Of a DNA stretch of 40,820 nt, positions 14,891-23,513 are shown piece by piece (position 1 is the stretch's first letter; every line of letters starts with the position of its first letter). The notes beneath the pieces are model-generated. The model was not told the origin of the DNA and did not search any database. It saw only the letters and a list, made by a program, of their open reading frames with translations. The DNA is taken from positions 1 through 40,820 of the forward strand of contig JAQUCE010000042.1 in the NCBI GenBank assembly GCA_028686345.1. The letters are read 5' to 3'. A program made the translations under genes and the position numbers. The stretch comes from Kiritimatiellia bacterium. GTDB lineage: Bacteria; Verrucomicrobiota; Kiritimatiellia; RFP12; UBA1067.

Positions 14891-17308
14891 ATGAAAAAGA
14901 CAATAATTAGTGTTGCGGTTTTGCTTACGAGTCTGGCAACTGCCTTTGGCCAGCTTGAGGGTGGGAGTTACAACCCTTATCTTGTTCAGCCGATGGTAAC
15001 ACCCGCCCCAATGCTGCCAGCAGAGTTCAACGGAACCGGAACCCTGGCCTTTGATGTGGGAAACACCGGGAGTTCGGATATCGTTCGGGTGGCTGGAGAT
15101 GAGATGCTCTTGACCATTACCCTCAGCTATGGTGTACCGGACAATGTGGACCCTACTGCCGCAGTTGGCGGTCCGGGTGCGGCGTGGTTCTCCTGGCTAT
15201 ATTTTCCGCATCAGCGCACCCTCCGCGGTACCCAGATTGCGACGATTCCGGGTGACTCGCGCAAAACCATCGAAATCGCGTATAAGGTGGTCGAAAATTC
15301 ATTCAAAGGGCAGAGCTATAAAAATGGGTACAATGTCAATATTTCTCCGCCGGCCTATACCGGAGGGCAGACGACCGACGATGATGCCGTGGCAATTTTC
15401 ACCTATGTCCGAGCTTACGACTTTGGCGATGCGCCTTTGAGTTATGGCGAAGCACAGCACACTATCGATACTAAAAGGGACGGGAGTGCCAGCCCAGGCC
15501 CATACTACAATAATTTCTTTTGGCTCGGTGCACATATCGATGCCGATACCAATCATAACGCCTCTGCTGATGCAAAAGGGGATGACAACAATACAGCGAA
15601 TGGGTTGAACGGGATTAGCCAGAATGACGAGGACGGTGTCGTTTTTCCGGCTATGATTTCGGGGACAACGGTTGAAATTCCAGTGAGTTGGACCTTCGCG
15701 GAAGGCTCAAAGCCTGTAAATAGCCAAAGAACATGGGCGTACTTGAGTGCCTGGATTGATTGGAATGGAGATGGAGTGTTTGATGACAGCGAAGGAAGCA
15801 CTGAGGTCGTCTCCCATACTTGGGAATATAATACTGATGATGAAGAGGATGCTTGGGCTTACAGGCAACGCAGGAGAACGACAGGTGTTTCTAACCTCTC
15901 CGTGGCAATTCCTGCCGATGCGGTCGTGGATCGACCCATATACGCTCGGTTCAGAGTTTCAACATCTGAAAAAATTACCCCCAATGAAATAGCGCTCAAT
16001 GGCGAGGTTGAAGACTACCAAATAACAATTAAGCTTGCACCCATCACCATTGGTGACCGTGTCTGGCTTGATGATAATGGCAACGGTGTGTTGGATGCGG
16101 GCGAGTCTGGTGTCTCTAATGTAGTGGTGCGTCTGTTTGATGCGTCGATTAGAAGTAGTGTGGAGATAACTCAAACGGTCACCAGTGTTGATGGCAGTTA
16201 TCAGTTTACTGATTTGCCGCCTGGCAGATATCAGGTTGCGGTAGAGCCGCCGGCTGGCTATGCGTTCACGGTTCAGAATACCGCGGCTGGGCTGCCTGTC
16301 AGTGGTGTCGCCCAAGATGGATTGAGCGCTGAAATCGACGTGACAGAAGGCGGAACCCACCTGACAATGTATGCTGGCATCTATCTTCCGGCTGCCCTGC
16401 ACGGATCGTTGTTTATGGACAAAGATGGGAATGCACTTCTCAGTGAAGGCGATCTCCCTATCACCAATACGACCGTCACATTGACGGTCAATGGAGTTGC
16501 GGTTGCTTCTACCAACTCCAATGTGGAAGGTTACTATTACTTCGCCGATGTGCCACCCGGTGCTGTGACGCTCCTGGTCTCTCGCGCTGAAGCCACATTA
16601 GTGGGTGTCCCGGCGGGCGAGGACCCAACCCGCAACCGTGCTCTGCCAATGCCGGATGCGCCGACAGCCTTTATTAACTACAATATTACCTCAGGGTATG
16701 GTGTGCTGGAGGCTCTGCCGGGCGAGCCGCTTAACTTTGGCTTTGCAGTGCATCCGCTTTCAACTCAACTTGATTTGCGGGTCTATGCCGCCGCTGATGG
16801 CCGCGTTATGATCGAAGTCTCCACTGTCAATGAGAATGGCAGGCATGCGATCGAGATCTACGCCATGATCGACGGAAGTTGGAAGTCGGTGGCCACGGTG
16901 CCTTCGGAGCAGGTTGTCGGCTTTGGCTCCAACACCTATACAGTCGAGGCCTTTGGGTTGGTCCCTGGTGCAAGCTATCGCTTCAAGATTGTGGATGAAT
17001 CCGGTCACATCTTTGAATCCGGCCTGATCGAGGTGGCCCGCTCGCTGTTAGCGGTGGAGGCCATGACCTTGATGCCGGAGATGGTCAAGGTTGTGTTCAG
17101 GACAAAGCCCGGCATGGCATACCAAGTCATGGTCTGCGAGGCCCTGGGCATGCCATGGAAGGTCGAATACGTCCAGCGCAAGACCGCTCGCGGCTATTCA
17201 GCGCTGACCAACGAGCCATTCTTTGCCGGACGCGGTGAGACAACCGAGGTGCTTGTGCCGCGCAATCAGCGCGCAGCAGCCTTCTTCAAGATCATCCAGA
17301 TTCAATAG
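14891..17308 (+). CDS. Secreted GEVED / SdrD-B-like protein
   Basis: About 805 aa. The ATG at 14891 is preferred over in-frame ATGs at 14864 and 14885 because it opens a clean signal peptide (MKKTIISVAVLLTS, cleavage near TAFG-Q) behind a GGA. Residues about 175-380 form a GEVED-type domain: it opens with DFGDAP, has Asp-rich WIDWNGDGVFDD and ends with GEVEDYQI. Residues about 385-490 are an SdrD-B/Cna-B-like domain (GDRVWLDDNGNGVLD, DGSYQFTDLPPG), with a second copy at about 502-620 (GSLFMDKDGN, YYYFADVPPG). The last ~180 residues are a beta-rich C-terminal domain. These Ca-binding beta-sandwiches usually act as stalks in surface or secreted proteins. It follows the 1,225-aa gene by 45 bp and is probably cotranscribed with it. 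Confidence 0.85.
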   Translation: MKKTIISVAVLLTSLATAFGQLEGGSYNPYLVQPMVTPAPMLPAEFNGTGTLAFDVGNTGSSDIVRVAGDEMLLTITLSYGVPDNVDPTAAVGGPGAAWFSWLYFPHQRTLRGTQIATIPGDSRKTIEIAYKVVENSFKGQSYKNGYNVNISPPAYTGGQTTDDDAVAIFTYVRAYDFGDAPLSYGEAQHTIDTKRDGSASPGPYYNNFFWLGAHIDADTNHNASADAKGDDNNTANGLNGISQNDEDGVVFPAMISGTTVEIPVSWTFAEGSKPVNSQRTWAYLSAWIDWNGDGVFDDSEGSTEVVSHTWEYNTDDEEDAWAYRQRRRTTGVSNLSVAIPADAVVDRPIYARFRVSTSEKITPNEIALNGEVEDYQITIKLAPITIGDRVWLDDNGNGVLDAGESGVSNVVVRLFDASIRSSVEITQTVTSVDGSYQFTDLPPGRYQVAVEPPAGYAFTVQNTAAGLPVSGVAQDGLSAEIDVTEGGTHLTMYAGIYLPAALHGSLFMDKDGNALLSEGDLPITNTTVTLTVNGVAVASTNSNVEGYYYFADVPPGAVTLLVSRAEATLVGVPAGEDPTRNRALPMPDAPTAFINYNITSGYGVLEALPGEPLNFGFAVHPLSTQLDLRVYAAADGRVMIEVSTVNENGRHAIEIYAMIDGSWKSVATVPSEQVVGFGSNTYTVEAFGLVPGASYRFKIVDESGHIFESGLIEVARSLLAVEAMTLMPEMVKVVFRTKPGMAYQVMVCEALGMPWKVEYVQRKTARGYSALTNEPFFAGRGETTEVLVPRNQRAAAFFKIIQIQ

Positions 17309-17316
17309 GGGGTTCT

Positions 17317-17450
17317 AAAGCAGCTAGGCGCAGTAACCAAAAGAGTTTGTGTGATGTGCAGGAGGTCGTCGCCCTCACTGAAAAACTGGTGGTTAGAACT
17401 CCGCTGCTACAGTAACAAACGCCTTGCGTTTGGGGAAACAAAGTTTGTTG
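17317..17450 (+). repeat. R1 dispersed structured repeat, copy 1
   Basis: Starts with AAAGCAGC 8 bp after a stop codon. GCAGC near the start can pair with GCTGC in CCGCTGCTACAGTAACAAAC about 85 nt later. Next comes a perfect 7-bp hairpin, CAAACGC/GCGTTTG, with loop CTT (17416-17422 / 17426-17432), then GGGGAAACAAAG. Four other copies lie in this window. Confidence 0.85.
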
Positions 17451-17480
17451 TTTTTAAAATAGCACAGGCGGTGGATGATT

Positions 17481-17537
17481 GCGAAGCAAGGAAGCCGTTC
17501 GCTATGCGGGCGACTGCGGTCGGCAGGCGAATGATTA
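17481..17537 (+). repeat. R3 repeat, copy 1
   Basis: Shares GCAAGGAAG, then CGCTATGCGGGCG and GCGAATGAT, in the same order and spacing with 35873-35929. About 57 bp with several point differences. Confidence 0.75.
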
Positions 17538-17780
17538 CACTCCAGACCACTGGACATAGACGTGGAAAACTTAGTATCTTTGCCGTTTTTATGAATAACC
17601 GTTATATGTGCGCTTTATGCGCGCGTGTTGCGTGGTTAGTGCCCACTATGAATGGAAGCTAACGGCTTAGTTTATTTTTCTGTACCTCTTTTTTTAACCA
17701 CGAAATACGCGAAAAGCACGAAAGAGGTGCGTAGCTGATTTTTAACCACAAAGGGCCTAGCGCAGCATAGCCACAACCAA

Positions 17781-18000
17781 TTTTTTGCCCGCGAATCTCC
17801 GCGAATATTGCGCTTTAAATTTTTTCTCCACGTTGTGGAGTCGTTAATCACTAAAAATTTTAAGCGCAGAGTCTTGTGCTAAAAATACAATTCATGTTGT
17901 CAAAAGTGATCTTGTGATAAGGGTATTTCAAGCGATTAGCGACCCCGCGCAGCGGGGATGAAATACCCTTATCCTTTCGCGGAGATTCGCGGGCAAAAAA
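17781..18000. repeat. Nested palindromic element
   Basis: The outer arms are a perfect 25-bp inverted repeat (17781-17805 and 17976-18000; core GCGAATCTCCGCGAA). Inside are a near-perfect 15-bp inverted repeat (from GCGCTTTAAATTTTT at 17811 to AAAAATTTTAAGCGC at 17854) around a CTCCAC-GTT-GTGGAG hairpin, and a GATAAGGGTATTTCA / TGAAATACCCTTATC pair. The right end (17955-18000) recurs after rimO at 39341-39388. Confidence 0.8.
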
Positions 18001-18290
18001 CTCTGTGTCTCGGTGAGAGATAAAAAACGTGCAAAAAAACAAGAATATGAATGATAGCAGTACAAAGAGCACAAAGAGCCGCGCCAGAGTTCGGCGTTTC
18101 TAGGGTTTCCTCATTTTTTACCTCAACATTTTTTACCTAAAAAACAACGCAGTAATCTTTGTGAGCTATGTGTTCCTTGTGGTTTCAAAAACTAAAGTGC
18201 AACCATTTTGACCCCCTATGTCCAGTGATCTGGCCTTTGCGCAGCACGCAGATAGGCGGCGGAAAGCTGCCCATCTCCCATCCCGCACTC

Positions 18291-18322
18291 AAAAACAGAA
18301 GGCGCTGTTGCCAGCGCCTTCT
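18291..18322 (-). terminator. Rho-independent terminator of the recO-parvulin unit
   Basis: Read on the minus strand: a perfect 11-bp stem (AGAAGGCGCTG / CAGCGCCTTCT, loop GCAA; 18297-18307 with 18312-18322), then G and five T. It lies 36 bp after the parvulin stop codon. Confidence 0.9.
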
Positions 18323-18358
18323 TCTATTAAACTTTTACACCAAAGCGGCTCAGCCGCA

Positions 18359-19468
18359 TCAGAGCGGGAGATCTTTAAAGATGGTCTCAATCTTGGCATC
18401 TTTTTTAAGAGCCTCGATATACTCCTGGACCGCTGCTTGAGATTTCTCGTTTTTCATATCTTTTTTCAGCTCTTCGAGGGAGGGGATCTCCTGCATGGGC
18501 TGCGCCTGCTCGCTCTTGATCAAGATGTGCGAGGCAGTCACGCTCTCAGGTTTAGCTGGTGTATCACCGCTGGCTTCGACAGCCGCTGATTTAGCGGTGG
18601 TCTTGATCAGATGATAACCGAAGTCAGTTTCGACAACATCGCTGACCTTGTTGAGCTCCAGCGCAAAGGCCACATCTTCAAAGGGTTTTACCATTTGACC
18701 GCGTGTGAACTCGCCCAGCGAGCCGCCCTGCTGCCCGCTTGGGCACTCGGAGTTGGCTTTGGCCAGCTCTTCAAAGTCCGCGCCGTCAGCGAGCTGTTTT
18801 TTCAGATCCTCGATCTTTGTTTTTTTCTCAGCGTTGATCTTATCGAGGTTGTTGTTGTTCTCTTCCAGCTCTTTGTTGGCAGCTGTCAGCTCCTCAATCT
18901 GCTTGTTCGCATCAGCATCGGAGATCTCGATTTTATCAATCACCTTGTCGGTCAGCAGCTTATCAATCAGCATGCCCTCTTCAAACTCCTTGCGGGCGCG
19001 CTCTTCGCCCATCGGGGATTCCTTGAAGTAATCCGCCAGGGTTTTGTCCTGGGCTTTGAGCTGCTCTTCAACCTTGTCGGTCTGCTCTTTGCGGAGTTCA
19101 TCCGTGAGTTTGATACCCTCTTTTTCGGCCTGCGCCATGAGCAATGACTTCATGATAAAGCTGTAAGCCGCCTGTTTTTCAAAGTGTTCGCGGGCCATGG
19201 CGATCTGCTCGGCAGGCACATTGCGCGCTTTGATGATGGCATTGACCACTTCATCCATATCTTTGCGAATATACTTGACACCGTTGATGGAGGCAACCAC
19301 TTCGTTAGGGTCTTTCGGCTCTTCCGGCTTGGCGGGTGCTGTGACTGCGCTTTGGGGCACTTCAACTTTATCGTTGCTTGGCGCAGCTTCGTCTGTTTTT
19401 TCCTTGCATCCGGTTGTGACTACCAACGCGCAGAGCAGTGTTGTGAGAATTACCTGTGTGCACTTCAT
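18359..19468 (-). CDS. Parvulin-type peptidyl-prolyl isomerase lipoprotein (PrsA/SurA-like), apparently permuted
   Basis: A 369-aa putative lipoprotein foldase. The signal peptide ends in VVTTGC, so Cys21 would carry lipid. A Pro/Glu linker (30-55) is followed by a SurA-N-like helical region (58-215) and a Glu/Asn/Lys coiled segment. The parvulin core follows: DFEELAK, CPSGQQGGSLGEF (GG at 248), QMVKPF and GYHLIK (284). The strand that should open the domain, ASHILIK, is absent upstream and appears after it, at 312, before the usual C-terminal helix (PSLEELKK). All expected active-site positions are present, but in circularly permuted order. The start is supported by AGGAG inside the end of recO, with 6 nt between that stop and this ATG, so the pair is probably translationally coupled. 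A likely role is folding of exported proteins. Confidence 0.85.
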   Translation of the reverse strand: MKCTQVILTTLLCALVVTTGCKEKTDEAAPSNDKVEVPQSAVTAPAKPEEPKDPNEVVASINGVKYIRKDMDEVVNAIIKARNVPAEQIAMAREHFEKQAAYSFIMKSLLMAQAEKEGIKLTDELRKEQTDKVEEQLKAQDKTLADYFKESPMGEERARKEFEEGMLIDKLLTDKVIDKIEISDADANKQIEELTAANKELEENNNNLDKINAEKKTKIEDLKKQLADGADFEELAKANSECPSGQQGGSLGEFTRGQMVKPFEDVAFALELNKVSDVVETDFGYHLIKTTAKSAAVEASGDTPAKPESVTASHILIKSEQAQPMQEIPSLEELKKDMKNEKSQAAVQEYIEALKKDAKIETIFKDLPL

Positions 19469-19474
19469 GTTAAC

Positions 19475-20293
19475 TTATTCTCCTGTGACGCACATCGACG
19501 TCGGGTTTGTATTTAAAGTCTCAAATGCCACTCTGCGAACAGCAGCTGGCAGATCAAGATGAAATATGATAAATATACCAAGAAATCGCGATAATCCAAG
19601 CACAAGATTCATTTTTTTGTCATTTTTATTTTTCGGAGTCATAAACGGGGTGTAGTGTCGGGCTCTGAAATGGTGGCATTCAGCGAACCTTCGGAGGCAT
19701 TTAATCACATCACGGTGCAGGGTGACCGAGGGGACAGCGGCACCTCTTTCGTCAAAATGCGCGCAGGCGAATCGTCCGGAGTCGATCGAAAAACGCAGCC
19801 ATTGGGTGCCTATGGGGTGGCACTGCGGGCAGGTTCTAAAATCCGGTGAGATCCCGTTATGACGCAACAGCCGCATCTCAAACCAGAATATCAGGGCTTC
19901 AATGGATCCCGCATCACAGTCGCAGAGCGTGTCAAGCGCATGGTTCAGGTCAGCGTAGAGCACCTTGGCTTCATGGCCGGTGGCTGCCCGGGCGGTCAGA
20001 TGGGCAAGGTAGCCGGCGGCGCAGACTCCGCGCCAGTTGAAGCGTAAAGGCTCGCGGTGTTGCAAGGGGGTGCACTCGCGGATCATGTGTGTGCCATCGC
20101 GACCGCGGCGGTAAAAGAGCAGCTCACAGGTGTAAAAAAGATCGTATTGACCTAAATAGGCGCTCTTAGGGCGGCAGGCTCCCTTCACGACAGTGGTGAT
20201 CTTGCCATAATCCTCAGTTAGCCACGTCACCATATGCGAGGTTTTTGACCACCCTCGGATTTGCAGTGCAACCGCATTGGTTTTAACTATCAT
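19475..20293 (-). CDS. recO: DNA repair protein RecO
   Basis: 272 aa. RecO helps load RecA in the RecFOR recombination pathway by binding RecR, single-stranded DNA and SSB. The N-terminal OB-fold is recognisable: VALQIRGWSKTSHMVTW, EDYGKITTVVKGACRPKS, then the LFYTCELLFYRR strand. A helical middle follows. The usual four-Cys zinc site is only partly kept: CPQC near residue 166, but the second pair reads CAH instead of CxxC, so zinc binding may be lost or altered. The identification rests on the N-terminal pattern and overall length; the C-terminal third is divergent and basic. First gene of a two-gene unit with the parvulin lipoprotein. No good ribosome site precedes the ATG. Confidence 0.8.
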   Translation of the reverse strand: MIVKTNAVALQIRGWSKTSHMVTWLTEDYGKITTVVKGACRPKSAYLGQYDLFYTCELLFYRRGRDGTHMIRECTPLQHREPLRFNWRGVCAAGYLAHLTARAATGHEAKVLYADLNHALDTLCDCDAGSIEALIFWFEMRLLRHNGISPDFRTCPQCHPIGTQWLRFSIDSGRFACAHFDERGAAVPSVTLHRDVIKCLRRFAECHHFRARHYTPFMTPKNKNDKKMNLVLGLSRFLGIFIIFHLDLPAAVRRVAFETLNTNPTSMCVTGE

Positions 20294-20380
20294 AGTATTT
20301 TAGATTTGGGATTTTGGGTTTCAACATGTTTTTTTTCATCCTGTAACTCGCGGCCGGGGTCGTAATAATCATCGCTGGTT

Positions 20381-20450
20381 GATTAGGATTACGATTAGGA
20401 TTGTGATTATGAGGGATGAGCATCCTAATCTCAATCCTAATCGCAATCTT
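20381..20450. repeat. Imperfect inverted repeat of ATTAGGATT units
   Basis: The left arm (20381-20415) is made of GATTAGGATTACGATTAGG-like units and the right arm (20421-20450) of CATCCTAATCTCAATCCTAA-like units. Together they form a long imperfect hairpin around a GATGAGCATC centre. Confidence 0.7.
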
Positions 20451-20472
20451 TATTCAGGTAGGCAGCACCTCC

Positions 20473-20566
20473 GGTGGACGATTTTTTAGAGCGTGGGCTC
20501 TAATCGTCATCCGCTACCGTCGTACAGCATGTCAGCGCAATGCCGCTCATAGAGCGGCTACTACAC
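20473..20566 (+). repeat. R2 REP-bearing repeat, copy a
   Basis: Contains a GGTGGACGATT / AATCGTC arm pair and ends in a perfect REP-like hairpin, GCCGCTC-ATA-GAGCGGC (20542-20558), followed by TACTACAC. The same organisation recurs at 28780-28920 and 35560-35690. Confidence 0.7.
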
Positions 20567-20752
20567 CGAACGGCACGGCTTGCGGGGGTCGGCTTGCACT
20601 TGCAAGTTGCTCCGCACTCCAGGCTACAAGCAGTTTTTGATTTGGTGACCATGTGACTCGGTGGCATTGCTTGCCGGCCCGGACGTTGATTCAACCGACC
20701 TTCGAGTTTCCCCGGTCGACTGTTCGCGGCACGCGACGCTGCCGCGTACAAC

Positions 20753-21493
20753 TTACGGCTCGGAGCGGCTCTCCTGTGTGGTGCGTTTTGTCTGGTAGCG
20801 GTTGATCAGCTCCATCAAAGGGCTTTCCTGGTTTCTACCGCCGTTATCAGGGAGGATGGCACCGGCTGAGACAATCTGGTTGATGGCCGTGCTCACATCC
20901 ATGTTGATCTTGATCAGATCCCTGGTAGGCACGATCACATAGACCCCTGAGGTCGGATTCGGGGTGGTCGCGATAAAGACACTGGTGCACTCCAGCGGCT
21001 CGTTGTTTTCATCAATGATCTTTGAGGTGATCACCTCCGGGGCCTTGGCTGTGGCCAGTCCGAGGACGTAGAGCCCTTTCCGCGGGTACTCCACCAGCAC
21101 CACTGATTCAAACATGGTACTGTGGCTTTTGGCCACCCATTCACAGAGCTGGCGCACAAAAACATAGATATTTTTTATAAAGGGGATCTTGGAGAAAATG
21201 GCGTCAGTCAGCTTGTAGATCTTTTTGCCAAAGAAGTTCTGAACCAGAAAGCCGAGGATGTAGAAGACGAAGCATACGCACAACAGCACAATCCCCTGCA
21301 TGACAAAATCGCTGAACGGGATGCCCATTTTTGTCAGCGACTTAACCGGGATCCATGCGGTTGAGAGGCCCAGCAGAAATTTAAAAATCCAGATTGTGGC
21401 CACAATCGGAGTGGCGAGCAGGATTCCCACCAGGATCCTGTTGCGAATGTTATTTAGTACAGAGATATTTTTATGAGCTCCCTCTTTTTGCAT
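20753..21493 (-). CDS. DUF502 family membrane protein
   Basis: 246 aa; matches the DUF502 (PF04367) pattern from memory. Two membrane segments are visible, near residues 19-42 (LVGILLATPIVATIWIFKFL) and 64-88 (IVLLCVCFVFYILGFL). A soluble domain follows with the family's IPFIKNIY, VVLVEYPRKG, VFIATTPNPTSG and VPTRDL motifs. The function of the family is not established. The ATG at 21493 has a weak AAAGG and lies only 7 nt after a promoter -10 box, so the mRNA may be leaderless. It is transcribed divergently from tolB. Confidence 0.85.
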   Translation of the reverse strand: MQKEGAHKNISVLNNIRNRILVGILLATPIVATIWIFKFLLGLSTAWIPVKSLTKMGIPFSDFVMQGIVLLCVCFVFYILGFLVQNFFGKKIYKLTDAIFSKIPFIKNIYVFVRQLCEWVAKSHSTMFESVVLVEYPRKGLYVLGLATAKAPEVITSKIIDENNEPLECTSVFIATTPNPTSGVYVIVPTRDLIKINMDVSTAINQIVSAGAILPDNGGRNQESPLMELINRYQTKRTTQESRSEP

Positions 21494-21500
21494 GCCTTTA

Positions 21501-21530
21501 ATTATCGCTTTAAACCCGGTTTGAAAGCAA
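21501..21530 (-). promoter_or_regulatory. Sigma70-like promoter for the DUF502 gene
   Basis: On the minus strand: TTGCTT (21530-21525), an 18-nt spacer, GATAAT (21506-21501), then 7 nt to the ATG at 21493. The predicted transcript would start at or next to the start codon. Confidence 0.5.
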
Positions 21531-21564
21531 GGCGAATTATTTATGGAAACAGAGCGATACAGTC

Positions 21565-21594
21565 TTGCTCATTTAAGGGTTTTTTTTGTATAAT
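21565..21594 (+). promoter_or_regulatory. Sigma70-like promoter for the tolB operon
   Basis: TTGCTC (21565-21570), an 18-nt spacer containing a T-run, then a perfect TATAAT (21589-21594), 24 nt before the tolB ATG. Confidence 0.6.
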
Positions 21595-21618
21595 AAAGCC
21601 TTTGTTCAAGGAGTAATT

Positions 21619-22830
21619 ATGTTAAGAATTTTCGTATGGCCGGTTTTGCTTTCAGTTTTGGTGTTAACCGGAGCAGTTTACGCAGCCCCGGCCCCTCCCG
21701 TGATCTCAGTGGTTAAGAAGGGCACAGATAAGAACTCGGTCTCATTTGATGCTTTGAGTGTGTCGGGGGCTAATGGCCGTTTATTTGTGGCAACGCTGCA
21801 GAATGATTTGAAACTCGCCGGCTGGTTTGAGGTTTCGGCTCCGGGACGGGGCGGCTCAGTCACGCTGAGCGGCCAGGTGGCTGATGTTGGCAGCGGGATT
21901 CAAAGCTCGCTGCGTGTGAGCTGGCCTGGCAAAGCATTCAATTGGAGCAAGGTTTCAACCGGGCGCGAGGAGATTCGGCGTCAGGCGCATACCCTGGCTG
22001 ACGAGATGGTGCGTCTGATTGCCGGTCAGAGGGGTATCGCCTCCACTAAAATCGTTTTTGTCAACCGCCGCGCACCGAACAACGCCGATATTTACATGTG
22101 TGACGCTGATGGCCACAACATGATGCAGCTCACCAAAGATAACGTGGCCGCGGTGGGGCCGCGGTGGGCGCCGAACGGCAGAGATATCTTTTACACCAGC
22201 TTTGTCAGGGGTTACCCTGAGATCTACCGCTTGATTGATTACGGACGGAGTCGTAAGAACCTCGCGCCCTTTAAGGGATTAAACACCGGCGCGGCGGTTT
22301 CGCCCGACGGCGCACAGATTGCGCTGATACTGTCGTATGAGGGTAACCCCGAGCTCTATGTGCTGCGGATTGCGGATGGTCAGTTGACCCGCATGACCAA
22401 GAGCAGCCACGGGGTGGAGGCCAGTCCCTGCTGGTCGCCGGATGGGCGCAGCATTGTCTATGTCAGCGACGTTGCCAAGACCCCGCAGCTTTATATTGTT
22501 AATGTGGCCACCCGGCAGTCGCAGCGTCTGACCTACCGCGGGGGTGAGAACGTGAACCCTGATTGGAGCGCGCAGGGACGGATCGTATACGCCACCAAGG
22601 GTGCCGGTGGCTGGCAGATCGCCACGATCGACCCACGTGTTGGTGAATCCTCATGCGTTTTGGTTACCACGACGGGCGGGTATGAGCACCCCTCGTGGGC
22701 GGCGGATGGACGGCATATTGTCTGCAGCCGCTCTTCCGCCCTGTATATCCTTGACACCCTTGGTGATCCTGCGGTACGTTTAACTAATATTCCGGGCAAT
22801 TGGATGTCGCCGGACTGGTCTGATCGATAG
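21619..22830 (+). CDS. tolB: TolB, periplasmic beta-propeller of the Tol-Pal system
   Basis: 403 aa. The start at 21619 is chosen because AAGGAG lies 7 nt upstream and the signal peptide (RIFVWPVLLSVLVLTGAVYA) begins there. The N-terminal TolB domain (about 25-145) leads to KIVFVNRR and then propeller blades with SPDG, SPCWSPDGRSIVYVSD, QLYIVNVATR and HPSWAADGRHIVCS. TolB binds Pal and works with the Tol complex to keep the outer membrane attached during division. Two pal genes follow directly. tolQ, tolR and tolA are not in this window. Confidence 0.92.
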   Translation: MLRIFVWPVLLSVLVLTGAVYAAPAPPVISVVKKGTDKNSVSFDALSVSGANGRLFVATLQNDLKLAGWFEVSAPGRGGSVTLSGQVADVGSGIQSSLRVSWPGKAFNWSKVSTGREEIRRQAHTLADEMVRLIAGQRGIASTKIVFVNRRAPNNADIYMCDADGHNMMQLTKDNVAAVGPRWAPNGRDIFYTSFVRGYPEIYRLIDYGRSRKNLAPFKGLNTGAAVSPDGAQIALILSYEGNPELYVLRIADGQLTRMTKSSHGVEASPCWSPDGRSIVYVSDVAKTPQLYIVNVATRQSQRLTYRGGENVNPDWSAQGRIVYATKGAGGWQIATIDPRVGESSCVLVTTTGGYEHPSWAADGRHIVCSRSSALYILDTLGDPAVRLTNIPGNWMSPDWSDR

Positions 22831-22861
22831 AGAATAGCAACTAATAAAGAAGGAGTCGATG

Positions 22862-23467
22862 ATGCACACACTGCGCATAACAGTAATATTGAATATGATT
22901 TTGATGAGTACACTCGTTTTCATGGACACAGGCTGCAAATCGGCGAGTGGCGGCCTGCGCTGGCCCTGGCAGAAGGACCGCCAACTGGGGCTCGGCCCCG
23001 GTGAATACAGCGGGCCTGAGCTTTTGACGAGTAGCGGTATGAGCGACATTGATCAGGTTTACGGGGAGAGTGGCGATTTGATAACCAGCAGCGGCGCTCT
23101 TTTTCAGGATACCTGCCAGCCAGTGCACAGTGTTGCCTTTCAACCGGTCTATTTTACCTTTGACAGCTATGTGCTGCCTCCGAATGAGATGGCCAAGATC
23201 GACATGGTCGGTCAGCATCTTAACTCCAACCCAGGCCATGTGCTGGTGATTGAGGGCCATTGCGATGAACGCGGCAGCAATGAGTACAACCTTTCGCTGG
23301 GTGAAAACCGCGCGATTGCGGTGCGCAGTTATCTGGTCAATATGGGGGTCGCGTCCGATCGTATTCAGACTGTCAGCTATGGCGAGGAGAAGCCCGCTGT
23401 GGTAGGGTATGACGAGAGTGCGTGGCGCTTGAATCGGCGCGGCGAGTTTGCGCTTTTCCAGAGATAA
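22862..23467 (+). CDS. pal: Pal, OmpA-family peptidoglycan-associated lipoprotein, copy 1
   Basis: 201 aa. The ATG at 22862 is preferred to 22859 because AGGAG (22851-22855) is then 6 nt away. The lipobox is weak (MDTGC). Residues 20-90 are a low-complexity linker with WPWQKDR. The C-terminal OmpA-like domain keeps EGHCDERGSNEYNLSLGENR, YGEEKPAV and NRRGEF, including the Asp and Arg that bind diaminopimelate in the family. It starts 31 bp after tolB. Confidence 0.9.
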   Translation: MHTLRITVILNMILMSTLVFMDTGCKSASGGLRWPWQKDRQLGLGPGEYSGPELLTSSGMSDIDQVYGESGDLITSSGALFQDTCQPVHSVAFQPVYFTFDSYVLPPNEMAKIDMVGQHLNSNPGHVLVIEGHCDERGSNEYNLSLGENRAIAVRSYLVNMGVASDRIQTVSYGEEKPAVVGYDESAWRLNRRGEFALFQR

Positions 23468-23513
23468 ATTTTCATAGAGCTATGGTAGCTTTGAAATAAC
23501 AGGAGTTAAAAAA

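Larger units (their letters stand above)
17309..18290. other. Repeat-filled gap of about 1 kb without a gene
   Basis: No reading frame here looks protein-like. The gap holds an R1 element, an R3 element, two copies of a TTTTTAACCAC-type sequence (17690-17755), a nested palindrome and about 170 bp of AT-rich sequence. The short open frame at 17351-17662 is a by-product of the repeats. Confidence 0.7.
20294..20752. other. Repeat-filled gap between recO and the DUF502 gene
   Basis: Holds an ATTAGGATT-type inverted repeat (20381-20450), a REP-bearing R2 element (about 20473-20566) and about 180 bp of GC-rich sequence in which I see no gene. Neither gene has a clear terminator here. Confidence 0.6.

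Noticed and set aside
17351..17662. 103-codon open frame after the third secreted protein
   Set aside because: It runs across the R1 and R3 repeats and has no protein-like composition or ribosome site.
18611..19147. 178-codon open frame on the plus strand opposite the parvulin gene
   Set aside because: Leu/Phe-rich mirror of a Glu/Lys-rich protein; the minus-strand gene has lipobox, domains, ribosome site and terminator.
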